A DNA stretch of 64,000 nucleotides. Origin: DASYLJ01 sp964432595 (GTDB taxonomy: Bacteria > Desulfobacterota > Binatia > DP-6). This document shows, piece after piece, positions 28,021 to 36,401 of this stretch; within the stretch, counting starts at the first letter, position 1, and every line of letters begins with the position of its first letter. Position numbers and translations under genes: made by a program. A model generated the notes under the pieces. That model did not search any database and had not been told where the DNA came from. It was given only the letters and a program-made list of their open reading frames with translations. Location: assembly GCA_964432595.1 (NCBI GenBank), contig CAYSOF010000017.1, positions 1 to 64,000 on the forward strand, in the 5' to 3' direction.

Positions 28021-30249
28021 ATGGACGAGGCGACCGCGACCCACTACCGCACCTGCTCCCTCTGCGAGGCGACGTGCGGCCTCGAGATCACGACGCAGGG
28101 ACGGACGGTCACCGGCATCCGCGGCGACGACGACGACCCGTTCAGCCGCGGCTACCTCTGTCCGAAAGGCCCGGCGCTGAAGCACCTCGACGCCGATCCC
28201 GATCGCCTGCGCCAACCGCTGATCCGGCGCGGCGACCGCTTCGAGCCGGTCACGTGGGACGAGGCGTTCGCCGAGATCGACCGTCGTCTGACGCCGATCC
28301 TCCAGGAGCACGGGCGCGACGCGGTCGCCGTCTACCTGGGCAACCCGTCCGTCCACAACCTGCCGCTCACGCTGTATCCGCGCGCGCTCCTCAAGGTGCT
28401 CGGCACGCAGAACGTGTTCTCGGCGAGCACGGTCGACCAGATGCCGAAGCAGATCGCCGCGGGCTACATGTTCGGCACGCCGCTGACGATCCCCGTGCCC
28501 GACCTCGATCGCACGTCGTGGCTGCTGATCCTCGGCGCCGACCCGGTCGTCTCCAACGGCAGCCTCATGACGGCGCCCGACGTGAAGGACCGGCTGCGCG
28601 CAATCCGCGCGCGGGGTGGCAAGGTGATCGTCGTCGACCCGCGGCGCACGCGCACCGCGGACGAGGCGAACGAGCATCATTTCATCCGCCCCGGCACCGA
28701 CGCGCTGCTGCTGATGGCGATGGCGCACACGCTGGTCGCCGAGGGCCGCGTGTCGCTCGGCCGGCTCGCCGAGCACACCGCCGGCCTCGCCGAGCTCGAA
28801 ACGCTCGTCTACGACTTCACGCCCGAGGCATGCGGCCCGATCTGCGGCGTCGACCCCGACGTCATCCGCCGGCTCGCGCGCGAGCTCGCCGACGCCGCGC
28901 ACGGCGCGGTCTACGGGCGCATCGGCACGTGCACGCAGGAGTTCGGCACGCTGGCCAGTTGGCTCGTCGACGTGCTGAACATCCTGACGGGCAACCTCGA
29001 CTGCCCCGGCGGCGCGATGTTCACGACCGCCGCCGCCGGCGCGGCGAACACGCGCGGCACGCCGGGCCGCGGCAAGGGCATCAAGATCGGCCGCCGCCAC
29101 AGCCGCGTGCGCGGCCTGCCCGAGGTGCTCGGCGAGCTGCCCGTCGCGTGCCTCGCCGAGGAGATCGAGACGCCGGGCGCCGGCCAGGTGCGCGCGCTGA
29201 TCACGATCGCGGGCAACCCCGCGCTCAGCAATCCGAACGGCGGCCGCCTCGAGCGCGCGCTCGCGTCGCTCGAGTTCATGCTGAGCTTCGACATCTACCT
29301 GAACGAGACGACGCGCCACGCCGACGTCATCCTGCCGGGGCTCTCGCCGCTCGAGATCCCGCACTACGACCTGGCGCTGTGGCAGCTCGCGATCCGCAAC
29401 TACGCCAACTACTCGGCGCCGGTCTTCGCGCCGCCGGCGGATCGTCCGTCGGATTGGGAGAGCATCCTGCGCGTCGTCGGCATCGTGATGGGCCAGGGGC
29501 CGTCGGCCGACACCGCCGCGCTCGACGACATGATCGCACAGCAGCAGGTCGACGGCGCGATGAGCTCGCTGCCCGGCCGCGACGCGGCGGAGATCATGGC
29601 CGCGCTGGCCCCGCGCCGCGGGCCCGAGCGGCTGCTCGATCTCTTGCTGCGAACGGGCCCCTACGGCGACCGCTTCGGCGCGAAGCCCGACGGCCTGACG
29701 CTCGCCGTGCTCGAAGCGAACCCGCACGGCGTCGATCTCGGCCCGCTGCAGCAGCGGATCCCGGAGGTGCTGCGCACGCCGTCGGGCAAGATCGAGCTGG
29801 TTCCCGCGCCGATCGCCGCCGATCTGCCGCGGCTGCGCGAGCGCCTCGCGCCCGACGACCGCCCCATGACGCTGATCGGCCGGCGCGACCTGCGCTCGAA
29901 CAACTCGTGGATGCACAACATCGAGCCGCTGGTGCGCGGCAACGATCGCTGCACGCTGTGGATTCATCCCGACGACGCGGGTCGCCTCGGCCTCGTGCAC
30001 GGCGCGCCGGCGAAGCTCACGTCGCGTGCGGGCGAGATCGAGGTGCCCGTCGAGGTCACCGACGCGATCATGCCGGGCGTCGTCAGCATCCCGCACGGCT
30101 GGGGCCACGACGCGCCGGGGACGAAGCTGCGGGTCGCACGCGAGCACGCGGGGGTGAACACGAACATCCTCGCGGACGAGCACGCCATCGACCCGCTGTC
30201 GGGCAACTCGGTGCTGAACGGGATTCCGGTCGAGATCGCGCGGGCCTGA
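28021..30249 (+). CDS. Molybdopterin (bis-MGD) oxidoreductase, single subunit
   Basis: A 742-residue Mo/W-bisMGD family enzyme. The N-terminal 4Fe-4S ligands are Cys12, Cys15, Cys19 and Cys47 (TCSLCEATCG ... GYLCPKG). Typical blocks follow: LILGADPVVSN, VVDPRRTRTA, GNLDCPGG, ADVILPGLSPLE, and a C-terminal MopB-binding domain (SNNSWMHNIEPL, GVVSIPHGWGH). There is no Tat signal, so it is probably cytoplasmic. No partner Fe-S or membrane subunit is adjacent. Substrate unknown; related single-subunit proteins are often annotated as formate dehydrogenase- or nitrate reductase-like. Confidence 0.9.
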   Translation: MDEATATHYRTCSLCEATCGLEITTQGRTVTGIRGDDDDPFSRGYLCPKGPALKHLDADPDRLRQPLIRRGDRFEPVTWDEAFAEIDRRLTPILQEHGRDAVAVYLGNPSVHNLPLTLYPRALLKVLGTQNVFSASTVDQMPKQIAAGYMFGTPLTIPVPDLDRTSWLLILGADPVVSNGSLMTAPDVKDRLRAIRARGGKVIVVDPRRTRTADEANEHHFIRPGTDALLLMAMAHTLVAEGRVSLGRLAEHTAGLAELETLVYDFTPEACGPICGVDPDVIRRLARELADAAHGAVYGRIGTCTQEFGTLASWLVDVLNILTGNLDCPGGAMFTTAAAGAANTRGTPGRGKGIKIGRRHSRVRGLPEVLGELPVACLAEEIETPGAGQVRALITIAGNPALSNPNGGRLERALASLEFMLSFDIYLNETTRHADVILPGLSPLEIPHYDLALWQLAIRNYANYSAPVFAPPADRPSDWESILRVVGIVMGQGPSADTAALDDMIAQQQVDGAMSSLPGRDAAEIMAALAPRRGPERLLDLLLRTGPYGDRFGAKPDGLTLAVLEANPHGVDLGPLQQRIPEVLRTPSGKIELVPAPIAADLPRLRERLAPDDRPMTLIGRRDLRSNNSWMHNIEPLVRGNDRCTLWIHPDDAGRLGLVHGAPAKLTSRAGEIEVPVEVTDAIMPGVVSIPHGWGHDAPGTKLRVAREHAGVNTNILADEHAIDPLSGNSVLNGIPVEIARA

Positions 30250-30259
30250 GGCGTCGCGT

Positions 30260-30409
30260 GCGGTGTGGTTCGGCGGCGGTGGCCGCGCGGGGGCTGACGG
30301 TCCGCGCGGCACTCGCTCGGCACCACCCCAGCCCCTTTTCCCCTCCCGCTCACTCCTGACGCGCTCCTTCGTCAGCCCCCGCGCGGCCACCGCCGCCGAA
30401 CCACACCGC
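30260..30409. repeat. Long inverted-repeat element with conserved G-rich core (copy 1)
   Basis: Two perfect 40-nt inverted arms (30260-30299 and 30370-30409) flank a 70-nt centre. The centre's minus strand reads as four G-runs (30347-30326) with short A/CT spacers, a canonical potential G-quadruplex. The centre matches that of the 51.5-kb element in reverse orientation (about four-fifths identical by eye). It lies in a convergent intergenic gap between the molybdopterin gene and the ApeP-like gene. No T-run follows the stem. Confidence 0.85.
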
Positions 30410-30418
30410 TGCCGTGGC

Positions 30419-30820
30419 TTAGCGGGGCTGTGCGAGCGTCAGTCGGCCTTCTGCGCAGAGCTTGCCTTCGACCAGCACCCGGCCTTTGAGCATGGTCGCT
30501 GCGGCGAAGTGTCTCTGGATTTCGACTTCGACGCGCATCGCGTCGCCGACGCGGATGGGTTCGTGCATCTGGAAGCCGTCGACTGACGCCAGGTAGCCCG
30601 GTGCGGGGGTGCCGCCCTCCAGCTCCGCCAGGAGCGCGCCGCCGCCCTGGGCGATCGCTTCGAGGACGAAGGCTGCCGGGAGGAGGCCGTCGGAGGCGAC
30701 GCACGGATCGGAGGCGGCGACGTGCTTCAGGAAGACGCCGTGGCGCTCGCCGATCTCGACGATGCGGTCGAGCAGCAGGAACGGCGAGGCGTGCGGGAGA
30801 TGGGGGAACGGATTGCTCAC
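30419..30820 (-). CDS. ApeP-like hotdog dehydratase (2)
   Basis: A 133-residue hotdog protein. FPHLPHASPFLLLDRI at the N-terminus and SDGLLPAAFVLEAIAQGGGA (about 45-64) match the ApeP-type dehydratase layout. The FabZ catalytic HFPxxPxxPG motif is absent. GTG start at 30820 overlaps the stop of the upstream ketosynthase-like gene (GTGA), making it the last gene of the KS-CLF-KR-ACP operon. It probably dehydrates 3-hydroxyacyl-ACP, perhaps with the FabZ-like protein at 17824. Confidence 0.8.
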   Translation of the reverse strand: MSNPFPHLPHASPFLLLDRIVEIGERHGVFLKHVAASDPCVASDGLLPAAFVLEAIAQGGGALLAELEGGTPAPGYLASVDGFQMHEPIRVGDAMRVEVEIQRHFAAATMLKGRVLVEGKLCAEGRLTLAQPR

Positions 30821-31974
30821 GCGGTCTCCAGTCGAAGGGGCCTGCATACTCCACCGCGGGCGAGCCCGTCGACCACCGCGGCACGGAGCGCCGTCCGCCG
30901 CACGGCGTCCCGCACGAGCGGCAGGTCGGCGCGCGGCGTGCGACAGCCGAGCGTCGGCGGCACCTCGCCCGACGCGAGCGCGAGCGCCGCGGTCGCCACG
31001 GCGAGCGCACCGGCGGCGCCGAAGTCGCCGATCGTCCCGCGCGGCGCCGTGACGACGGCGCCCTCGGGGAGCACCGCCGCCAACGCGTCGGCCTCGAGCG
31101 CGTCGAGCGTCGGCTGGCCGCTCGCCGCGGCCACGATCAGGCCGGCATCCGCCAGCAGCGGGCGCAGCCCGGCGGCCAGCGGGCGCGCGTCGCGTGCCCA
31201 GCCGTGGACGGGCGACGGGATGCCGAACCCGGCATGGGGCGCGATCGTCGCGTAGACGCGCGCTCCCCGCGCGCGGGCGCGGGCCAGCGGCTCGAGGACG
31301 AGCACGGCGCCGCCTTCGCCGGGGCACGAGCCATCGGCCTCGCGGTCGAACGGCCGCGGCACGCCGGGCGCGATGGTCCGCGTCTCGCGTCGCAGCTGGT
31401 GCAACGACGTCGTGAGCTCGTCGGCGGCGCCCGCGAGGCAGACGTCGACCGTCCCGTCGGCGACCAGCTGCGCGCCCCACGCGATCGCCGCCTCGCCGGA
31501 CGCCTCCTGCTCGGTGAGCATCGCGGTCGGGCCCGTCACGCCCAGCTCGATCGTCGCGTAGCTCAGCGGGGCGTTCATCACGAGGTTCGGGAAGACGAGC
31601 GGATTGCCCGATCCCTTCGCGAGCAGCCGGTCGAGGAAATGCCCCGTCTCCTCGATGTTCCCGAACGCCGAGCCCAGCCCGAGGCCGGTGCGCGCACCGG
31701 CGACCGCGTCGAGCCCCGCGTCCTCGACCGCGAGCCGCGCGGCGGCGAGGGCGAGCAGCGAGCTGCGGTCGATGCGACGTCCCTGCGGCGTCCGCGCATA
31801 CGCGCGCGGCTCGAGCATCGGCGCTTCCGCGGCGTGCGCGCCCGGCGGCGCCTCGATGCGTCGCACCGGCAGGCACCCGGAGCGTCCCGCCCACAGCCCG
31901 TCGCGAAACGCGGCGACGCCCACGCCGAGCGCGCTCACGACGCCCATGCCCGTAATCGCGACGCGCTCGTTCAC
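30817..31974 (-). CDS. Ketosynthase-like chain-length-factor protein (2), catalytically degenerate
   Basis: A 385-residue thiolase-fold KAS homologue (ERVAITGMGVVSALG start). The nucleophile Cys is replaced: TEQEASG has Glu157 where TACASG has Cys. The second catalytic His is replaced by Asp317 (GTIGDFGAAG), and the HGTGT block is missing. This fits a chain length factor like KS-beta or ApeC. It directly follows an intact KS (31971) with a GTGA overlap, as KS-CLF heterodimers do. GTG start at 31974. Confidence 0.85.
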   Translation of the reverse strand: MNERVAITGMGVVSALGVGVAAFRDGLWAGRSGCLPVRRIEAPPGAHAAEAPMLEPRAYARTPQGRRIDRSSLLALAAARLAVEDAGLDAVAGARTGLGLGSAFGNIEETGHFLDRLLAKGSGNPLVFPNLVMNAPLSYATIELGVTGPTAMLTEQEASGEAAIAWGAQLVADGTVDVCLAGAADELTTSLHQLRRETRTIAPGVPRPFDREADGSCPGEGGAVLVLEPLARARARGARVYATIAPHAGFGIPSPVHGWARDARPLAAGLRPLLADAGLIVAAASGQPTLDALEADALAAVLPEGAVVTAPRGTIGDFGAAGALAVATAALALASGEVPPTLGCRTPRADLPLVRDAVRRTALRAAVVDGLARGGVCRPLRLETA

Positions 31975-33194
31975 TGCGGCCGCCCGAAGACCAGCGAGAC
32001 GTTGTGGCCGCCGAATCCGTATGACGAGCTGACCGCCACCTCGACGGGTTGCCGGCGGCCCGGCGTGCGCACGAGGTCGAGATCGCCCCACGCCGGATCG
32101 GGATCGCGCAGGTTGGCCGTGGGCGGGAGCACGCCGCCGTCGACCGCCAGCACCGTCACCACGGCCTCGACCGCGCCCGCTGCGGCGAGACAGTGCCCGA
32201 GCTGCGCCTTGCTCGAGCTCACCGGTACGCGCGGGAGGCGGTCGCCGAACACGCGGCGCAGCACGCCGACCTCCATCGCGTCGTTCTGCTTGGTGCCGGT
32301 GCCGTGCGCGTTCACGTAGTCGACCGCCGCCGCCGGAACGCGCGCCGCCGCCAGCGCCGAGCGCAGCGCGGTCTCCGCGCCGAGCCCCTCGGGATGCGGC
32401 GCCGTCACGTGATGCGCGTCGGTGGCAGTGCCCCAGCCGCGCAGCACGGCCAGCGGCCGCGCGCCGCGCGCCCGCGCGTGCGCCAGGTCCTCCAGCACCA
32501 GCGCGGCGCCGCCCTCGCCCAACGACAGCCCGACACGATCGCTGGCGAACGGCCGGCACGGCTCCGGATCGAGCGCCTGCAGGGCGTCGAAGCCCGCGTA
32601 GGTGAGCCGACACAGGCCGTCGGCGCCGACGACGATGGCGACCGCCGTGTCGCCGCGACGAATCGCCGCGGCCGCCTCGCCGAGCGCCAGGGCGCTCGAC
32701 GAGCACGCGGTCGACCAAGTCGCTCGCGGCCCGAACGCGCCGAGCGCCTGGCTGACGACGCCCGCCGTCGTCGAAAGCGGCGTGCCGAGCAGCTGCGACA
32801 GACGATAGCCCCGGTCCTCGCCGCGCCGCCGTCGTCCCCACGCCTCTTCGGTGTCGCGCATGCCGCCGACCGAGGCGCCGACGAAGACCGCCGCCCGTGC
32901 GCGCTCGCCGTCGGCGAGACCCGCCTGGCGGCACGCCTGGGAAGCGGCCGCGAGCCCGAACCGATCGGGCCGCGACAGCCGGCGCGCCGTCGCCGGCGGT
33001 AGGGCGCCGTCGATCAGCGCCGCCGGCACCGGCTCCGGCACCTGCGCCGCGATGCCGCAACGGCCGTGGTACGAGAACAGGGTCAGGGCACCGATGCCGC
33101 AGCGCCCGTCGAGGAGTGCCGCGGCGAGCGCGGCGACGTCGCCGCCGAGCGCGGTCACGGCTCCGAGGCCCGTCACCGCAACGTCGATCGACAC
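31971..33194 (-). CDS. Beta-ketoacyl-ACP synthase (2), catalytically intact
   Basis: A 407-residue KAS II-type enzyme that extends ACP-bound chains by decarboxylative condensation. The complete triad is visible: Cys164 in WSTACSSSALA, His297 in NAHGTGT, His334 with Lys329 in KAQLGHCLAAAG. The ACP gene ends 3 nt upstream, and the downstream CLF-like gene starts inside its stop codon. With the KS at 35208 it gives the operon two active synthases, each paired with a degenerate partner. Confidence 0.93.
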   Translation of the reverse strand: MSIDVAVTGLGAVTALGGDVAALAAALLDGRCGIGALTLFSYHGRCGIAAQVPEPVPAALIDGALPPATARRLSRPDRFGLAAASQACRQAGLADGERARAAVFVGASVGGMRDTEEAWGRRRRGEDRGYRLSQLLGTPLSTTAGVVSQALGAFGPRATWSTACSSSALALGEAAAAIRRGDTAVAIVVGADGLCRLTYAGFDALQALDPEPCRPFASDRVGLSLGEGGAALVLEDLAHARARGARPLAVLRGWGTATDAHHVTAPHPEGLGAETALRSALAAARVPAAAVDYVNAHGTGTKQNDAMEVGVLRRVFGDRLPRVPVSSSKAQLGHCLAAAGAVEAVVTVLAVDGGVLPPTANLRDPDPAWGDLDLVRTPGRRQPVEVAVSSSYGFGGHNVSLVFGRPQ

Positions 33195-33197
33195 GCG

Positions 33198-33473
33198 CTA
33201 GCTCTGCCGCTCCGCCGCGATGAAGTCGACCAGCGCACGCACCGAGGCGAACGCCCGCTTGCCGACCTCCTCGTCCGGGATGGAGACGTGGAACTTGTCC
33301 TCGACGAGCACCACCAGCTCGAGCGCGTCGATCGAGTCGAGCCCCAGGCCTTCGCCGCCCTGATCGTGACCGAAGATGGGCGAGTCGTCCGGGATGTCGG
33401 ACGGTGGGATGTCGAGGCGCAGGCCGGTGGCCAGCAGCCCCTTCACCTCCGCGAGCAGCATGTGACGATCCAT
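33198..33473 (-). CDS. Acyl carrier protein
   Basis: A 91-residue ACP. The 4'-phosphopantetheine attachment serine is Ser47 in GLGLDSIDALELV, followed by VLVEDKFHVSIPDEEV (helix II-III). It has a short N-terminal extension (MDRHMLLAEVKGLLATGL) that is normal for APE/PKS-type ACPs. It is 11 nt after fabG and 3 nt before the second KS. It appears to be the only ACP in the locus, so it would serve both KS-CLF pairs. No phosphopantetheinyl transferase gene was seen. Confidence 0.92.
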   Translation of the reverse strand: MDRHMLLAEVKGLLATGLRLDIPPSDIPDDSPIFGHDQGGEGLGLDSIDALELVVLVEDKFHVSIPDEEVGKRAFASVRALVDFIAAERQS

Positions 33474-33484
33474 CGGCCCCCCGT

Positions 33485-34243
33485 TTAAATCATCGTGAGT
33501 CCACCGTCCACGTGGAGCGTAGTCCCCGTGAGGTACGCTCCGGCGGACGAGGCGAGAAACAGGATAACTCCCGCGACTTCGTCTGGTTCCGCGAACCGGC
33601 CCAGCGGAATCTGCTTCAGGAGGTCGTCGCGCGTGTTGGCGGCGAGGTCGGCGATCAGGCGCGTCTGCACGAAGCCGGGCGACACGCCGTTCACGGTGAT
33701 CCCGTAGCGCGCCACCTCGCGCGCCAGCGACTTCGTCAGCGCGACGAGCCCGCCCTTGGCCGCCGCGTAGCTGCCCGCGCCTTCCTTGCCGAAGAACGCC
33801 GCCGGCGAGACCACGTTGACGATGCGGCCGAAGCGGCCCGCGATCATCCCGCGCATCGCGACCTTCGCGCACAGCCAGGCGCCCTTCAAGTTGACGTCGA
33901 GCACGCGGTCCCAGCCGCTCTCCGGCAGCATCATCAGCAAGGCGTCGTGCGTGACCGCCGCGTTGTTGACGAGCACGTCGGGCGGACCGCCGAGCGCGGC
34001 GCGCACCTCGTCGAACAGCGCCTTCACCGCGTCCGCGTCGGCGACGTCGGCCTGCGCCCCGTGGACGCGCGCGCCCGTGGCGCGCAGCGCCGCGAGCGTC
34101 TCGTCGGCCTCGCCGTCGTCCTCGCTGCGCGACCAGTTGAACGCGACCGCGGCGCCGGCGTTCGCGAAGGCCAGCGCCGTCGCCCGGCCGATGCCGCGCG
34201 AGCCGCCGGTGACCAGCACGCGCCGTCCGTCGAGGCCGGTCAT
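33485..34243 (-). CDS. fabG: FabG-type 3-oxoacyl-ACP reductase
   Basis: A 252-residue SDR enzyme that reduces 3-oxoacyl-ACP with NAD(P)H. It has the TGGSRGIG cofactor motif (about 12-19), NNAAV, and the catalytic Ser146, Tyr159 and Lys163 (SPAAFFGKEGAGSYAAAKGG). The C-terminus DGGLTMI matches FabG closely. Its ATG overlaps the stop of the CLF-like gene (ATGA). An aryl-polyene ketoreductase (ApeQ-like) role is inferred from the operon. Confidence 0.92.
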   Translation of the reverse strand: MTGLDGRRVLVTGGSRGIGRATALAFANAGAAVAFNWSRSEDDGEADETLAALRATGARVHGAQADVADADAVKALFDEVRAALGGPPDVLVNNAAVTHDALLMMLPESGWDRVLDVNLKGAWLCAKVAMRGMIAGRFGRIVNVVSPAAFFGKEGAGSYAAAKGGLVALTKSLAREVARYGITVNGVSPGFVQTRLIADLAANTRDDLLKQIPLGRFAEPDEVAGVILFLASSAGAYLTGTTLHVDGGLTMI

Positions 34244-35211
34244 ACGAGCGCTCCCCGCCGCGCGACGAGCGCGGCGACGTGACCGCTCGGGCAGCAATCG
34301 AGCACGAGCACCGGCGCACCCGACGGCGCCTCGGACAGCGCGGCGAGCAGCGCCAGCGGACCGGCCGCGCCGAACGTCTCGCCGAGCGTCTGTTTCGGCG
34401 CACTCACGGGCGGGAGCGGCGCGTCCGCGAACACGGCGCGCAAGGCCCCCTGCTCGAGCGACGACTGGGCCGCGCGGGCGCCGGAGACCACGAGCGCGAT
34501 CGCGCCCGGCGCGACGCCGGCGCCCGCGAGCGCGCGCCGGATCGCGCCGACGAGGCCGTCGGGGCTGCTGGCCACGAAGCCGCTCCCCTGTCCGTCGACG
34601 GTGCCGATGACGCTCGCGCCGCGCGCGCGCGCCGTCGCCGCCGCCTCCAGCACGAGGACGCCTGCTGCGCCGCGCGCGTCACCGCCATCGGGCAGACCGC
34701 CATCCGCGAGCCACGTCGTCAGGGCGGCCTCGACCGCGTCCATGCCGCCGGCCACCATCGCGCGCGCCGCGCCCGCCTGCAGGATCGTCGCCGCCTCGCC
34801 GATCGCGACGAGGCCGGACGCGCCGCCCGCGGCGAGCGTCACCGCGGGGCCACCCAGGCGCCATGCGATGCCGACCTCGCCGGCCGCGGCATTCGAGACG
34901 GTGGCGGCGAAGAGGCGCGGGCTGGCGGCGCCCGGTCCGCCCGCGGCGATCCGCCGCTGGTAGGCCGCATTGGTGAGGAAGCAGCCGAAGCCCGTGCCCA
35001 GCACGACGCCGACGTCGGCGCGCGGCAGTCCCGCGAGCACGGCGAGCCCCGCCTCGGCCAGCGCCGCGCCCGCGGCCGCGAGCGCCAGCTGGATCACCGC
35101 CTCCACGCGTCCGGCACGGGCGCGGACCGCGGGCGGCAACGCCTCGAGCGCGGCCCCCAGGCCCGACGACGTCGTCGACCCGGTGCCGGTGATGGCGACG
35201 GCCTGGCTCAT
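34240..35211 (-). CDS. Ketosynthase-like chain-length-factor protein (1), catalytically degenerate
   Basis: A 323-residue, shortened KAS homologue. Catalytic Cys is replaced by Gly130 (TLAAGGASG) and the KxxxGH histidine by Glu277 (KQTLGETFGAAG); HGTGT is absent. It is about 70-80 residues shorter than its neighbours, having lost much of the N-terminal loop region. The frame is intact, so it is a non-catalytic partner rather than a pseudogene. Its start overlaps the stop of the KS at 35208 (ATGA), consistent with a KS-CLF heterodimer. Confidence 0.82.
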   Translation of the reverse strand: MSQAVAITGTGSTTSSGLGAALEALPPAVRARAGRVEAVIQLALAAAGAALAEAGLAVLAGLPRADVGVVLGTGFGCFLTNAAYQRRIAAGGPGAASPRLFAATVSNAAAGEVGIAWRLGGPAVTLAAGGASGLVAIGEAATILQAGAARAMVAGGMDAVEAALTTWLADGGLPDGGDARGAAGVLVLEAAATARARGASVIGTVDGQGSGFVASSPDGLVGAIRRALAGAGVAPGAIALVVSGARAAQSSLEQGALRAVFADAPLPPVSAPKQTLGETFGAAGPLALLAALSEAPSGAPVLVLDCCPSGHVAALVARRGALV

Positions 35212-36383
35212 GCCCGCCCGAACACCAGGGCCGCGTTGGCTCCGGCGAAGCCGGACGAGGTCGAGAGCGCGGTGGCGACCGGCCGCTGGCGGGCGGTGCC
35301 GTACACGAGGTCGACAGCGGCGCACGCCGGATCGGGATCGACCAGGCCGGCGGTCGGCGGGATGACGCCCGTCGCGAGCGCCTGCACGCACACGACGGCC
35401 TCGAGCGCGCCCGCGGCACCGAGCGTGTGGCCGATGGCGCCCTTGATCGAGTTCACCGGCACCGAGCCGGGCGCGAACAGCCGCCCCAACGCCGCCGCTT
35501 CCATGGCGTCGTTGTATACCGTGCCGGTACCGTGCGCCGAGACGAAATCGACGTCGGCAGCGGTCAGGTGCGCGGCGTCCAGCGCGGCCTGCATGGCGCG
35601 CGCGGCGCCACGCCCCTCACGATCCGGTGCCGTCATGTGACCGGCGTCGCCTGCCGCACCGGCGCCGAGAACCCGCGCCTGGATGCGGGCACCGCGCGCC
35701 CGGGCATGCGCCTCGGACTCGATGACGACCACCGCCGCGCCCTCGCCGAGGACGAGGCCTTCGCGCGCCCGGTCGAACGGCCGCGCCGCCGTCGCCGTCG
35801 CCCGCAGGCAGTTGAATCCCGTGACGACGAAACGGCACAGGAGGTCCGTCCCGCCGGCGAGCACCACGTCGGCATGGCCCGAGCGCACCCACTCCGCGGC
35901 GAACGCCAGTGCCTGCGTTCCGGAGGCGCACGCGAGCTGCGGCGTGACGACGGGGCCGGCGGCGCCCACGGCGCGGGCGAGCCGGACGGCGGGGCCGTAA
36001 TACGGTACGCGCGGCAGGTCGGCGGGACGGGACGCGCCGGCGGCGACCGCCGCATCCCAGGCCTCCATGATCTGCATGCCGCCGAGCGTGGTGCCGAGCG
36101 CGACGCCGAGTCGGGTCGGCTCGACGTCGGCCGGACGGAGCCCCGCGGCGGCGAGCGCCTCATCGGCGGCGCGCAGTGCGAATCCGCCGGCGCGATCGGG
36201 GTCGTCCCCGAGGACGTCGCCCACCTCCGCCGCCATCGACGGCGAGAGGTCGTCGGCTGCGAAGCGGCGGATCGGCGCGACCGCCGTGCGGCCGGCGACG
36301 AGGCCCTCCCAGAACGCGGCGACACCCGTCCCCAGGGGCGAGATCACCCCGCAGCCGGTGATGACGGGCAATACGGCGGGCAC
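35208..36383 (-). CDS. Beta-ketoacyl-ACP synthase (1), catalytically intact
   Basis: A 391-residue KAS II-type enzyme and first gene of the seven-gene KS-CLF-FabG-ACP-KS-CLF-DH operon. Cys152 in PQLACASG, His284 in SAHGTGT, and Lys314/His319 in KGAIGHTLGAAG make a full catalytic set. GTG start at 36383. The only feature upstream is a 9-bp hairpin (36402-36422); no strong promoter was found in the 52-nt gap. Chain-length specificity cannot be read from sequence. Confidence 0.93.
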   Translation of the reverse strand: MPAVLPVITGCGVISPLGTGVAAFWEGLVAGRTAVAPIRRFAADDLSPSMAAEVGDVLGDDPDRAGGFALRAADEALAAAGLRPADVEPTRLGVALGTTLGGMQIMEAWDAAVAAGASRPADLPRVPYYGPAVRLARAVGAAGPVVTPQLACASGTQALAFAAEWVRSGHADVVLAGGTDLLCRFVVTGFNCLRATATAARPFDRAREGLVLGEGAAVVVIESEAHARARGARIQARVLGAGAAGDAGHMTAPDREGRGAARAMQAALDAAHLTAADVDFVSAHGTGTVYNDAMEAAALGRLFAPGSVPVNSIKGAIGHTLGAAGALEAVVCVQALATGVIPPTAGLVDPDPACAAVDLVYGTARQRPVATALSTSSGFAGANAALVFGRA

Positions 36384-36401
36384 GGCGCCGGGAGAGTAGC
36401 C

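Larger units (their letters stand above)
5300..36383. other. Putative aryl-polyene-like biosynthetic region enriched in radical-SAM enzymes
   Basis: The region groups genes expected of an aryl polyene or related type II PKS/FAS pathway: ammonia lyase, acyl ligase, KS/CLF pairs, FabG, ACP, hotdog dehydratases, halogenase-like flavoprotein, methyltransferase and LpxL-like acyltransferase. It also holds three B12-type radical-SAM enzymes and one ThiH/HydG-like enzyme. The genes sit in several transcription units on both strands, so membership of each gene is inferred from content, not from one operon. Borders are uncertain: on the left the glycosyltransferase at 5300, on the right the KS operon start at 36383. 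The HEAT/HNH genes at 13.2-15.2 kb are probably unrelated passengers. Confidence 0.6.

Noticed and set aside
30260..30409. Simple intrinsic terminator at the convergent junction
   Set aside because: The stem is far too long, has a 70-nt centre and no T-run, and the centre is conserved in a second locus.
30817..31974. Ketosynthase-like gene without catalytic Cys/His read as a pseudogene
   Set aside because: The frame is intact, tightly coupled to an active KS, and the substitutions match chain-length-factor proteins.
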